Below are positions 8,273 to 15,312 of a stretch of DNA of 15,323 nucleotides, one piece after another. Numbering within the stretch: position 1 is the stretch's first letter; the number at the start of each line of letters is the position of its first letter. The stretch spans positions 1 through 15,323 of the forward strand of contig JAFLJU010000620.1 of NCBI GenBank assembly GCA_022712835.1, given 5' to 3'. Source of the stretch: Desulfobacteraceae bacterium. Its GTDB lineage: Bacteria; Desulfobacterota; Desulfobacteria; Desulfobacterales; Desulfobacteraceae. The notes below the pieces were generated by a model. It was not told where the DNA came from and ran no database searches. It saw only the letters and a list, made by a program, of their open reading frames with translations. The translations under genes and the position numbers were made by a program.

Positions 8273-8308
8273 ATGGATGAATCTGTTGGTACATTTAAAT
8301 ACAAAGGG

Positions 8309-9943
8309 TCAAATCTTATCAAGCAATCTTGGAAAATCTTTTATACTCAATATTTCCATTGTCGGTTCGATCGTTAGGCCAGAATCTTTTTTAGAAGAAT
8401 TGATGTAAATTGTTCTTATTCCACAAAATCCTGCCCCCAGTATATCTGTTTCCAGGGTGTCGCCAACCATAACTGTTTCCCTTGCACTGACGCCGAGTTT
8501 TTCCAATGCACTTTTAAACATAAAGGGATGGGGTTTACCAAGAATCAAGGCTTTTTGTCCGCTGGATCGTTCTAAGAACGCAACCAATGCGCCATTTTCC
8601 GGCTCTGGCCCATTGGGTGTCGGTATGAGCGGGTCCCCATTGGTGGCAATCAGTATGGCCCCGTTGAGCAAATGGGCCACAGCGGTTTTAAGATGGCTAA
8701 GGCAGATGGTGTCGTCCCAGCCGACCACAACAAAGGCAGGCTGGGCTGATTCAATGAGGCCGGCCTCGCGTAACGTATCCTTAAGCGCTTTGCTGCCCAG
8801 AACATACACCCCGGGCGTCCGGTCTGGTTGAACCAGATGTTCGGCCACGGCCTGGATAGGGGTCAGAATTTTTGTTTCAGGTATATCAATCCCCATGGCA
8901 GCCAGACGGCGGGAAAATTCCTGGGGAGAATATTGGGCGTTATTGGTCAACCCCATGTACAAGCGACCGGTTTGCTTTAAAAAATTTATGGCCCGACGGC
9001 CTCCCGGTAAGGCCTGGGTCCCTTTATAAAAAACACCGTCTAAATCGAACAGGACTGCTTTGATGGGGAGTGAGAATCCGTCTTTCTTGTTTGTTTTAGG
9101 CACAAAACCAAGTTGTAAGGTCGGTAGCCATTTAAGGGGATGACGGGGTAGTGGGAGGGTAAGCGAAATCGGATCCCGGCCGTGAACACGCCATTCAATC
9201 GTGTCGCCGATTTCCAGGGTGGCCCATGCACCGCTGGGGTATGGGGATGTTGTGCAGCAGTCGGAAAGAGAATGAAGGGCAAGATAGGGAATACCGTTAA
9301 CCTGGTTCACACTGTTCCAATGAACATGCCCGGCCACACACAAGATTACCCGGCCACTTTTTTCGATGATTTGTCTTGCGCTTGTGACTTCGGGATAGCT
9401 GGCATATTTGGGGTTGGCATCAAAGTAATAGTTGCCGGTCATGGATCCGGAGTCAAGGGGCAAATGGGTAAAAATGATACAGGGGCCCTGGGCCGCCGAC
9501 AAGATAGTCTCAAGCCATTCCAGGTCACACGAAGGCAAATTGAGGCCATCGGGCCAAAAATCTTTTGTGCTGGCCTGCCAGAAAATCAGGTGGTAACCGT
9601 TTAACATAACAACCCGGGAAGCCATGTCAACCCCCAGGGCCTGGGCATTCTTTTTTGGGTTCAAATTTTCAAGATCATGGTTGCCCAGGATATGGCCCCT
9701 GGGTAGATCAAGGCGTTTAAAGGTGTCAGCAATTTCCTGAAGATGCTGGGTATCTGTTTGACGGTCAATATCGCTGATACGGTCTCCCAGGTCAACGACC
9801 ATGTCAGCGGACCATTGGGTGGAAAAGGTGCAGAATTCTTCAACCAGTTCCAGTGAAGCAGTTCCGATTTTTGTACCATGGTCCGGACCATGGTGGATAT
9901 CTGTTACCAGGGATAGTTTAATCGAGTTCGCTTTTTTTTTCAT
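8309..9943 (-). CDS. Bifunctional fusion: metallophosphoesterase + HAD-IIA phosphatase
   Basis: This 544-residue cytosolic protein has two different phosphoesterase domains. Residues ~8-255 are a calcineurin-like metallophosphoesterase with the full metal-ligand set: Asp15 and His17 (TDIHHG), Asp54 (LGDR), GNHD 87-90, His160 (FTHLPLD), and His206/His208 (GHVH). This arrangement is seen in class III phosphodiesterases such as GpdQ and CpdA. Residues ~293-544 are an HAD-IIA (NagD/PGP-like) phosphatase: DLDGV at 300-304, TNNA from 333, Lys470 in GKPHP, and GDTLETD with Asp495 and Asp500. A linker of ~35 residues joins them with no stop or frameshift. Placed 70 bp after the Ugp-type binding-protein gene, it could cut a glycerophosphodiester and then dephosphorylate glycerol-3-phosphate; mycobacterial Rv1692, an HAD-IIA enzyme, does the latter. 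Domains are certain, substrates inferred. Confidence 0.9.
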   Translation of the reverse strand: MKKKANSIKLSLVTDIHHGPDHGTKIGTASLELVEEFCTFSTQWSADMVVDLGDRISDIDRQTDTQHLQEIADTFKRLDLPRGHILGNHDLENLNPKKNAQALGVDMASRVVMLNGYHLIFWQASTKDFWPDGLNLPSCDLEWLETILSAAQGPCIIFTHLPLDSGSMTGNYYFDANPKYASYPEVTSARQIIEKSGRVILCVAGHVHWNSVNQVNGIPYLALHSLSDCCTTSPYPSGAWATLEIGDTIEWRVHGRDPISLTLPLPRHPLKWLPTLQLGFVPKTNKKDGFSLPIKAVLFDLDGVFYKGTQALPGGRRAINFLKQTGRLYMGLTNNAQYSPQEFSRRLAAMGIDIPETKILTPIQAVAEHLVQPDRTPGVYVLGSKALKDTLREAGLIESAQPAFVVVGWDDTICLSHLKTAVAHLLNGAILIATNGDPLIPTPNGPEPENGALVAFLERSSGQKALILGKPHPFMFKSALEKLGVSARETVMVGDTLETDILGAGFCGIRTIYINSSKKDSGLTIEPTMEILSIKDFPRLLDKI

Positions 9944-9962
9944 GGGTTTCTTTCTTGTTTAA

Positions 9963-9995
9963 TGGGACAACCTTACATGTAAGAAGGCTGTCCCA
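9963..9995 (-). repeat. Strong intercistronic hairpin after the Ugp-type binding-protein gene
   Basis: TGGGACA (9963-9969) pairs with TGTCCCA (9989-9995). Inside, CCTT and AAGG can pair, or alternatively the palindrome CTTACATGTAAG. On the minus strand it starts about 18 nt after the stop of the binding-protein gene and is followed by TTAAACAAG, without a long T-run. It could be a partial terminator or an RNA-stabilising hairpin that keeps the binding-protein message more abundant than its downstream neighbour. Confidence 0.55.
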
Positions 9996-10013
9996 GAGGA
10001 TTGAAGTTAAGGC

Positions 10014-11273
10014 TTATTTGCAGGGCAGCAGGTGCTGAATACTTTTGGTCATTTTGGTTAAAACTGCTTCGGGATTTTTTGATTTTCCAGTGGCAATACC
10101 ATCCATGCTATCAAAAATGACATCGGTGATTTTTAATCCGTTGGCACCGGGGAAGGCATACCAGCCGGTCATATGGGGAAGGGTTTTCACCGCTGTCAGG
10201 TTGTTGGGATTGTTTTTGTAAAAGGTTGCAAGGTTTTTAACCGCCACCTGGTTGGGGGGCATATAACCGGTCTGTCTGGCCACTACTTCAGACCCCACCG
10301 GCCCACACCAGAATTTTAAAACTTCCCAGGCGGCTTTCTGCTGTTTTGCATCCTTTGTAACGATGATGGGTCCATTACCGCCGGCAGGCAGTGTACCATT
10401 GGGTTTTACACTGGGAAATTTTGCCGTCACCAGTTCAAATTTTCCGCCGATGTGGTGGGTTAACTGGGCAAGGCCGGAAGTGGAGGTGAAGTAGAGCCCT
10501 GTCTTGCCTGTGATGAAATCGGTTTTAGCCGCTTTCCGGGTTCGGTTGGGCTGTTTCCCCAGGGTAAACATTTTTGCAAAGGTGTTCAATGCCCAGATAC
10601 CTGTGGGCCCGTCAAAGGCAACTTTTTTTTCATCAGGGCTGAGCATTCGGCCGCCCTGGGAAAAATTTAAGGCCTGCCACAGCCAGTTGCCGGTAATACC
10701 ATAGTCAAAATACATGCCGTAGGTCTGGTTGTTGAGTCCATCAATTTTGGCCGATAGGGTATACACTTCCTCCCAGGTTTTGGGCAGGGTCTCCTTGGTA
10801 TACCCCACCTGTTTGACAAGGTCCATGTTGTAATAGGCGATGGGCAGTGAAATGGCAAAGGGCAGCGCATAGATATTTTTCCCAAATTGTCCGGCACTGA
10901 ACATGGCGGCATGGAATCCCTTGTCAGAAAAATTTTTTTCCCCATCTATAAATTCATCCAATGGCTGGGCAATACCCCGGTCCACAAAGATCCGGAAGCG
11001 GTTGAGCCCCTGGAAGCTTATATCGGGCAGGTTATTTGTCATGGCTTGGCGTAACACTTTTTGAGTACCATCCTCATAATTTTCATAGGGGGTGCGGATT
11101 TTTACTTTGATTTCCGATTGGCTGGCTTCGAATTTTTTGATGATGGTTTTGTGAACCTTTGTGAAAACTTCTGCATAGGGGTACTCGATGGTGACGGTGG
11201 TCTGGGACCAGGCGGTCTGGGTAAACCCCACCACCAGCACCATGGCAATAAATTTTACAAGTTGCAACTTCAT
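10014..11273 (-). CDS. Periplasmic substrate-binding protein, family 1 (UgpB-like)
   Basis: This is the solute receptor of the first importer, probably for glycerol-3-phosphate or glycerophosphodiesters. I place the start at 11273 (MKLQLVKF, 419 residues) because a strong SD (GGAGG in CAGGAGGAAAAAATG) precedes it. An upstream in-frame ATG at 11327 lacks one and would spoil the signal peptide. The signal runs through AMVLVVGFTQ with cleavage probably after AWS. Family-1 features are FEASQSEIKVK, DISFQGLNRF, ALPFAISLPIAYYN, LPKTWEEV and a late QTGYMPPNQVAV close to the KTGYLP element of UgpB. It is transcribed after its own ATPase and permeases, whereas ugpB comes first in E. coli. A small hairpin (11298-11310) and a strong one (9963-9995) flank it. 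The Ugp assignment rests on sequence style and the GlpP neighbour. Confidence 0.88.
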   Translation of the reverse strand: MKLQLVKFIAMVLVVGFTQTAWSQTTVTIEYPYAEVFTKVHKTIIKKFEASQSEIKVKIRTPYENYEDGTQKVLRQAMTNNLPDISFQGLNRFRIFVDRGIAQPLDEFIDGEKNFSDKGFHAAMFSAGQFGKNIYALPFAISLPIAYYNMDLVKQVGYTKETLPKTWEEVYTLSAKIDGLNNQTYGMYFDYGITGNWLWQALNFSQGGRMLSPDEKKVAFDGPTGIWALNTFAKMFTLGKQPNRTRKAAKTDFITGKTGLYFTSTSGLAQLTHHIGGKFELVTAKFPSVKPNGTLPAGGNGPIIVTKDAKQQKAAWEVLKFWCGPVGSEVVARQTGYMPPNQVAVKNLATFYKNNPNNLTAVKTLPHMTGWYAFPGANGLKITDVIFDSMDGIATGKSKNPEAVLTKMTKSIQHLLPCK

Positions 11274-11313
11274 TTTTTCCTCCTGTTTTTTGATTTGGCC
11301 GTTAAGCGGCTGA

Positions 11314-12153
11314 TTAACCTTTAACACCTGCCTGCATGGCGATGCCGTTAATAAATTTATCCTGGGCAGCTAGGAATCCAACCACCAGGGGGGCGATGAT
11401 GATGGAAGCGGCGGCCATGAGTGATCCATAGTCGTTACCCACTTCTTCGTTTGCAAAAAAACTGACCCCCAGGGGAGGGGTGTACAAATTTTGGTCAGTG
11501 AGAACGATCAGGGGCCAAAAGTAGTCGTTCCAGTGGGACACCACAGATATGATGGCAAAGGCTGTCAGGGCTGGGACAGCCGTGGGGACCATCAGCCGGC
11601 AGACAATACCGATTTCGCTCATACCGTCGATGCGGGCGGCATCAATGATCTCATCGGAAATGGTGAGAAAAAACTGGCGCATGAGAAATATTCCCAGAAC
11701 AGAGATGGTCCAGGGCATCACCAGGGCGGCGTAGGTGTTGATAACCTTCATTTTCCAGAGCATGAGAAATACAGGTATGGCAACTGCCTGGGGCGGGATG
11801 AGCAATCCAGTCAGCACCATGCCGAACAGCATCTTTTTACCCTTAAATTTCAGTTTGGCCAATGCATAGGCACAGGGGGTTGCAATCAAGGCCTGGAGGA
11901 TGAAAATCACCACCACCACAAGACTGCCGTTGAGCATATATCGTATGAGGGGCTGGGCGGTGATGGCTTTGGTGTAATTTTCCAGGGCGTACCATCTTTG
12001 TGGAAACAGGCTGAATCCGCCGTGGAATATCTCTTCAGGGGATCGCATGGAGGCTGAGAGCATCCAGAGAAAAGGGGCCAGCATAAAAATTGCACCGCCC
12101 ATCAGTATCAGATGGCGTACCAGGGCTTTTTGGGGGGTAAGTTTTTTTTTCAT
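11314..12153 (-). CDS. ugpE: ABC importer permease, UgpE/MalG-like
   Basis: This 279-residue inner-membrane permease is the shorter, MalG-type partner of the first importer. It has six predicted membrane segments: ~14-35, ~75-98, ~108-130, ~140-160, ~185-205 and ~245-265. The cytoplasmic EAA loop is DAARIDGMSEIGIVCRLMVP, and WNDYFWPLIVL is characteristic of the MalG/UgpE family. Its ATG overlaps the end of the UgpA-like gene by 4 bp (12150-12153) with only a weak SD, so translation is probably coupled. The binding-protein gene follows 40 bp after its stop codon. The symbol is used by similarity; sugar importers of the same family are hard to tell apart by the permease alone. Confidence 0.85.
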   Translation of the reverse strand: MKKKLTPQKALVRHLILMGGAIFMLAPFLWMLSASMRSPEEIFHGGFSLFPQRWYALENYTKAITAQPLIRYMLNGSLVVVVIFILQALIATPCAYALAKLKFKGKKMLFGMVLTGLLIPPQAVAIPVFLMLWKMKVINTYAALVMPWTISVLGIFLMRQFFLTISDEIIDAARIDGMSEIGIVCRLMVPTAVPALTAFAIISVVSHWNDYFWPLIVLTDQNLYTPPLGVSFFANEEVGNDYGSLMAAASIIIAPLVVGFLAAQDKFINGIAMQAGVKG

Positions 12154-13112
12154 TTGTAGTGTACCTGTTTTTCAAGAAAATAGAGTTTAATGAATGTGAA
12201 TAAGAACACACAGGCCAGAAACACTACGGTAATGGCAGCGGCGTATCCGGTTCTGAAAAATACAAAGGCCTCTGTGTACATGGTATAGATAAGTACCTCG
12301 GTGGCATTGTTTGGGCCGCCGCCGGTCAGAACATGGACCGTATCAAAAACCTGGAAGGAGCGAATGGCGGTGATTACGGTTACAAACAGGGTAACCGGAG
12401 ACAACAGAGGCCAGGTGACCAGCCTGAAACGGTCCCAGCCGTTTGCCGCACCGTCCAGTTCTGCTGCTTCGTATAATTCCCCTGGAATTCCGGCAAGTCC
12501 CGCCATGAACAGCACCATGTTGAACCCCAGGTTCTGCCAAATGCCGATTCCGCACAGGGTGAACAGCGCCGTGTTCTGGCCTTGTAATAATTCAAACCCT
12601 TCCAGTCCGAAAAAGGGCAGAACAATGGCCGCCAGCCCGATGCCGGGGTGGAGCATGAATTGCCAGGTAATGGCCATGGCCACGGTACAGGACATGACCG
12701 GAAGAAAGTATGCCGCCCGGTAAAATTTTTTCAATGATCCGCCCATCTCAATGAGGATGGCGGCCAGAAGGCCCAGAAGGATTGACAGAGGGACCGCCAC
12801 TAGGCTGTATACACATGTGTTGAGAAATGAGGTTCTAAAAACCTCATCCTGTGTCAGCTGTGCATAATTATCCATACCGATAAAATTCATTGCCGGGTTT
12901 CCAAACTGCCAGTCGGTAAAAGAGAGGCCAACGACAATCAGGATGGGGCCGATCAATAAGATTAATATTAACAGGGTAGCTGGGGTGACCAATGCAAAGG
13001 CCACCCGTTGCTGGATGGTTTGCAACCCGACTTGCCGGAGGGCTTGTCTGGAGGGCAGGCGGGTGGATAATTCAATGGGGCTGGGCATGGGGGAAGAAAT
13101 GGATTTAAGCAT
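12150..13112 (-). CDS. ugpA: ABC importer permease, UgpA/MalF-like
   Basis: This 320-residue inner-membrane permease forms the transmembrane pore with the UgpE-like protein. After a cytosolic lead of ~38 residues comes a first long helix (TPATLLILILLIGPILIVVGLSF), then about five more hydrophobic segments. The EAA loop reads EAAELDGAANGWDRFRLVTW, and LTGGGPNNATEVLIYTMY near the C-terminus is a typical family signature. The start at 13112 overlaps the end of the ATPase gene by 8 bp and has AGGAGG 6 nt upstream. MalF-specific large periplasmic insertions are absent, as in UgpA. Order in the operon is ATPase, UgpA-like, UgpE-like, binding protein. Confidence 0.87.
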   Translation of the reverse strand: MLKSISSPMPSPIELSTRLPSRQALRQVGLQTIQQRVAFALVTPATLLILILLIGPILIVVGLSFTDWQFGNPAMNFIGMDNYAQLTQDEVFRTSFLNTCVYSLVAVPLSILLGLLAAILIEMGGSLKKFYRAAYFLPVMSCTVAMAITWQFMLHPGIGLAAIVLPFFGLEGFELLQGQNTALFTLCGIGIWQNLGFNMVLFMAGLAGIPGELYEAAELDGAANGWDRFRLVTWPLLSPVTLFVTVITAIRSFQVFDTVHVLTGGGPNNATEVLIYTMYTEAFVFFRTGYAAAITVVFLACVFLFTFIKLYFLEKQVHYK

Positions 13113-14268
13113 TCACAGCCTCCTCTTGTATTGCCGGATGCATGACAATCCTTTTGCCATCCTGACCAAAGAGTAGGATATTGTCTGTTACAGCCCTGAG
13201 GCGTATTCTGGAGCCTGTTTCGGGCAGGGCCATCTGGGTGGTGGCAATCCTTGAGATCACCGAATGTTTCATACCGTCAATCAGGGTATGAACCAGAAAA
13301 TAGGCCCCCAGATGTTCCAGGTGAACCACCCGGCCTTTCCAGGCAGGTCCCCCGTCTTTCACCACCTGTAAGACTTCGGGGCGAACCCCTATCTGGACCT
13401 GGTCACAATTATTGTCTCCAGGTGGCAGAGAAATGGGCAGCCGTGTGCCGCAACTTTCGATAATTCCTTCTTTCCAGATGGTCCCCGGGATTAAATTTAT
13501 TTTTGGGTTACCTAAAAATTCAGCAACTTTGAGATTCCGGGGGTTGTCATATACCTCCTTGGGAGGCCCTACCTGGAGCAGTTCTCCGTCCATCATCAGT
13601 GCAATTCGATCGGACATGGTCATGGCTTCTGCCTGGTCATGGGTGACATAAATAAAGGTTGATTTGAGTTTGCGGTGGAGGCCAGCAATTTCCGTGCGCA
13701 TATGAACCCTGAGCTTTGCGTCCAGATTTGACAGGGGTTCGTCCATGAGAAAAACTTTTGGATTGCGGACCATTGCGCGGCCCAACGCCACCCGTTGGCG
13801 CTGGCCACCGGATATCTGTGAGGGTTTGCGCTCTAATAAATGACCAATATCCAGCAAGCTGGCCACCTCCAACACTTTTAACCGGATGTGGTTTTTGTTT
13901 TGACGATATTTTGGGAGCATACGGCCCAACACCGGTATTCTGTCAAGGGATGTCAGAGAGCGCATTTTAAGGGGCATGGCAATATTATCAAAAACGCTAA
14001 GGTGGGGATACAGGGCATAGGACTGGAACACCATTGCAATGTCCCGATCCTTTGGGGCCACTTTATTTACACAGCGGTCTGCAATGTGCACTTCTCCCTT
14101 GCAGGCATCCTCAAGCCCTGCAATAATCCTCAGCAATGTGGATTTGCCGCATCCGGAGGGACCGAGCAATGTCAGAAATTCACCGTTTTGAACATGGAGT
14201 GAAATCTGTTTAAGAACCATAAGGTTGTCAAATTTTTTGGTTAGATTATTAATTTTTACCTGGGCCAT
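13105..14268 (-). CDS. ugpC: ABC importer ATPase, UgpC/MalK-like, with insertion in the helical subdomain
   Basis: This 387-residue ATPase energises the first importer. Motifs: Walker A GPSGCGKST (36-44), Q-loop Gln82 in MVFQSYALYPHLSV, signature ISGGQRQR (152-159), Walker B VFLMDEPLSNLDAKLR (from 172), and H-loop in FIYVTHDQAEAM. A C-terminal TOBE-type domain (from ~240, with IGVRPEVL) is where MalK/UgpC proteins are often regulated. Oddity: about 20 extra residues at ~104-126 (RIPVLGRMLPKYRQNK) between Q-loop and signature, in the helical subdomain close to the permease contact. E. coli UgpC is about 30 residues shorter. It lies 42 bp after the antiterminator gene with AAAGGAT before the start. 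The importer type is secure; Ugp rather than another carbohydrate system rests on context. Confidence 0.88.
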   Translation of the reverse strand: MAQVKINNLTKKFDNLMVLKQISLHVQNGEFLTLLGPSGCGKSTLLRIIAGLEDACKGEVHIADRCVNKVAPKDRDIAMVFQSYALYPHLSVFDNIAMPLKMRSLTSLDRIPVLGRMLPKYRQNKNHIRLKVLEVASLLDIGHLLERKPSQISGGQRQRVALGRAMVRNPKVFLMDEPLSNLDAKLRVHMRTEIAGLHRKLKSTFIYVTHDQAEAMTMSDRIALMMDGELLQVGPPKEVYDNPRNLKVAEFLGNPKINLIPGTIWKEGIIESCGTRLPISLPPGDNNCDQVQIGVRPEVLQVVKDGGPAWKGRVVHLEHLGAYFLVHTLIDGMKHSVISRIATTQMALPETGSRIRLRAVTDNILLFGQDGKRIVMHPAIQEEAVNA

Positions 14269-14310
14269 GGGTATATCCTTTTTTTATAGTTTAATCTTTT
14301 GATAAAAAGT

Positions 14311-14883
14311 TTACCGTGGTATGAAATTCCACAGGGTTTGTTCACTGACAGTGATTCCATCACAACCCGCCTTGAGCATCATTTCAACTTCATGGGGCTG
14401 TTTGATCAAGCCGGCTGTTATGATAGGAACATCCACCTGGGATTTGAGTTTGACGATAACCGGGGTCATCAAGCCCGGCATGATCTCAACGGCATCCGGT
14501 CCAAGGGAAACAATATTTTTCAGCCCCGAGTCAAAGGCCTGGGAGTCGATCATGAAGATCTGGAGGACCGTTGACATATTGTATTTCGCAGCAACTTTCA
14601 ACAGCATGGGTTTGGTGGTGACGATTCCGTCGGGGCAAATTTTATCGGCAAGATATTCAATGGATAGGCTGTCCCGGCCCAGTCCTTTGATCAACTCTAC
14701 ATGCAAAAAAATCTGCTTTCCTGCATCCTGAACCCTTTGTGTGGTTTCCTGGACGTTGGATAAACTACCGCCCATCAAAAAGATTACCTGGACAGCACTG
14801 TTTAACGCCGTATCAATATGGTTTACATCTCTTACCGCCGCAATAACCGGGTTGTTTTCGAGTCGTTTCATTGTTGATTTCAT
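14311..14883 (-). CDS. glpP: GlpP-family glycerol-3-phosphate-responsive mRNA antiterminator
   Basis: This 190-residue single-domain TIM-barrel-like protein is of the GlpP family (G3P_antiterm). In Bacillus subtilis GlpP binds glycerol-3-phosphate and prevents termination in the leader of glpD. Blocks aligning by eye with that protein are NNPVIAAVRD (10-19), FLHVELIKGLGRD (59-71), PDGIVTTKP (84-92), AVEIMPG (131-137), PIITAGLI (153-160), and a C-terminal AGCDGITVSEQTLW. Length matches the family (~190). No signal or membrane segment is present. It is the first gene of the minus-strand array, directly upstream of the Ugp-type importer. Met1 (14883) or Met5 (14871) could be the start; neither has a strong SD. 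Promoter-proximal placement after a terminator-like leader suggests self-regulation. The family call is strong; its RNA target here is inferred. Confidence 0.88.
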   Translation of the reverse strand: MKSTMKRLENNPVIAAVRDVNHIDTALNSAVQVIFLMGGSLSNVQETTQRVQDAGKQIFLHVELIKGLGRDSLSIEYLADKICPDGIVTTKPMLLKVAAKYNMSTVLQIFMIDSQAFDSGLKNIVSLGPDAVEIMPGLMTPVIVKLKSQVDVPIITAGLIKQPHEVEMMLKAGCDGITVSEQTLWNFIPR

Positions 14884-14948
14884 ATCTTAATCCCGTGGTG
14901 GTTTCTTTAATGGTGTTTGAGAGGTGGTGACCCTTGGGGCTGCTGAAC

Positions 14949-15043
14949 AAAAAAAGGGACAGACCTCCTGAAATAAAAATTAATAGAAACGGTGTATCAC
15001 CTGATTCCTATCAACCCCCTGGGGTTATCTCTAAGTCTCTCCC
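14949..15043 (-). terminator. Candidate leader terminator upstream of the GlpP-like gene
   Basis: On the minus strand GGGAGAGAC (15043-15035) can pair with GTCTGTCCC (14964-14956), 8 of 9 positions with one G:G mismatch, and is followed at once by seven T residues (14955-14949). A compact hairpin AACCCC/GGGGTT with a 2-nt loop (15013-15026) lies inside. It ends 66 nt before the GlpP-like start codon. A stem plus U-run between promoter and gene is the layout expected of an antitermination leader. The large loop makes this less certain than a simple hairpin. Confidence 0.35.
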
Positions 15044-15075
15044 GCTGACGTTGATGCCTAAGTTTGAAATGTTTT

Positions 15076-15091
15076 TAACACCCGGGTGTTA
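15076..15091. promoter_or_regulatory. Perfect 16-bp palindrome, possible operator
   Basis: TAACACCCGGGTGTTA reads the same on both strands with no spacer. Without a loop it is a poor RNA hairpin and looks more like a binding site for a dimeric DNA-binding protein. It lies between the proposed leader terminator and the plus-strand gene, where it could affect either promoter. The cognate regulator is not encoded in the window. Confidence 0.4.
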
Positions 15092-15247
15092 GGGGAAAAT
15101 TAGAAAAAGGACAGAAAATTGTTTGAATCCCAAGGGTGACAAATTTCCTATCTCGGGTTTTGTGAGAGAGCGTTATGGATGCCACAGGAGAAGTATCAAC
15201 TGGGCAGAATGTGGATCATTAAACCTTAATAGTAATAACATCTGTTT

Positions 15248-15277
15248 CTAATATGAAAAGTCTATCTTCCTAATCAA
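15248..15277 (-). promoter_or_regulatory. Weak candidate promoter for the minus-strand array
   Basis: TTGATT (15277-15272) and TATTAG (15253-15248) are separated by 18 bp on the minus strand; each matches the sigma70 consensus at 4 of 6 positions. If used, the RNA would carry a leader of over 350 nt that includes the palindrome and the terminator-like structure. The match is modest and other positions are possible. Confidence 0.2.
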
Positions 15278-15312
15278 AGATCCATAACATTTTATTTACG
15301 GAGAAAAAAATA

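Larger units (their letters stand above)
14884..15312. other. 429-bp non-coding region between divergent genes
   Basis: No credible gene is seen on either strand; the longest plus-strand micro-ORF noticed (from 15175) has only 15 codons. The region holds the terminator-like leader (14949-15043), a 16-bp palindrome (15076-15091), two near-identical tracts AAAAAGG(G)ACAGA at 14951-14963 and 15104-15115, and probably the promoters for both the minus-strand array and the plus-strand gene at 15313. CCC/GGG dyads also occur at 14931-14939 and 15129-15136. Confidence 0.6.

Noticed and set aside
11274..11327. Longer start for the UgpB-like protein at 11327
   Set aside because: It would overlap the UgpE-like gene, has no SD, and would put 18 polar residues before the signal peptide. 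The ATG at 11273 has a strong SD.
14951..15115. Two AAAAAGG(G)ACAGA tracts as part of a REP-like or mobile element
   Set aside because: Only two short imperfect copies are seen, no transposase or longer inverted ends are present, and A-rich tracts recur by chance.
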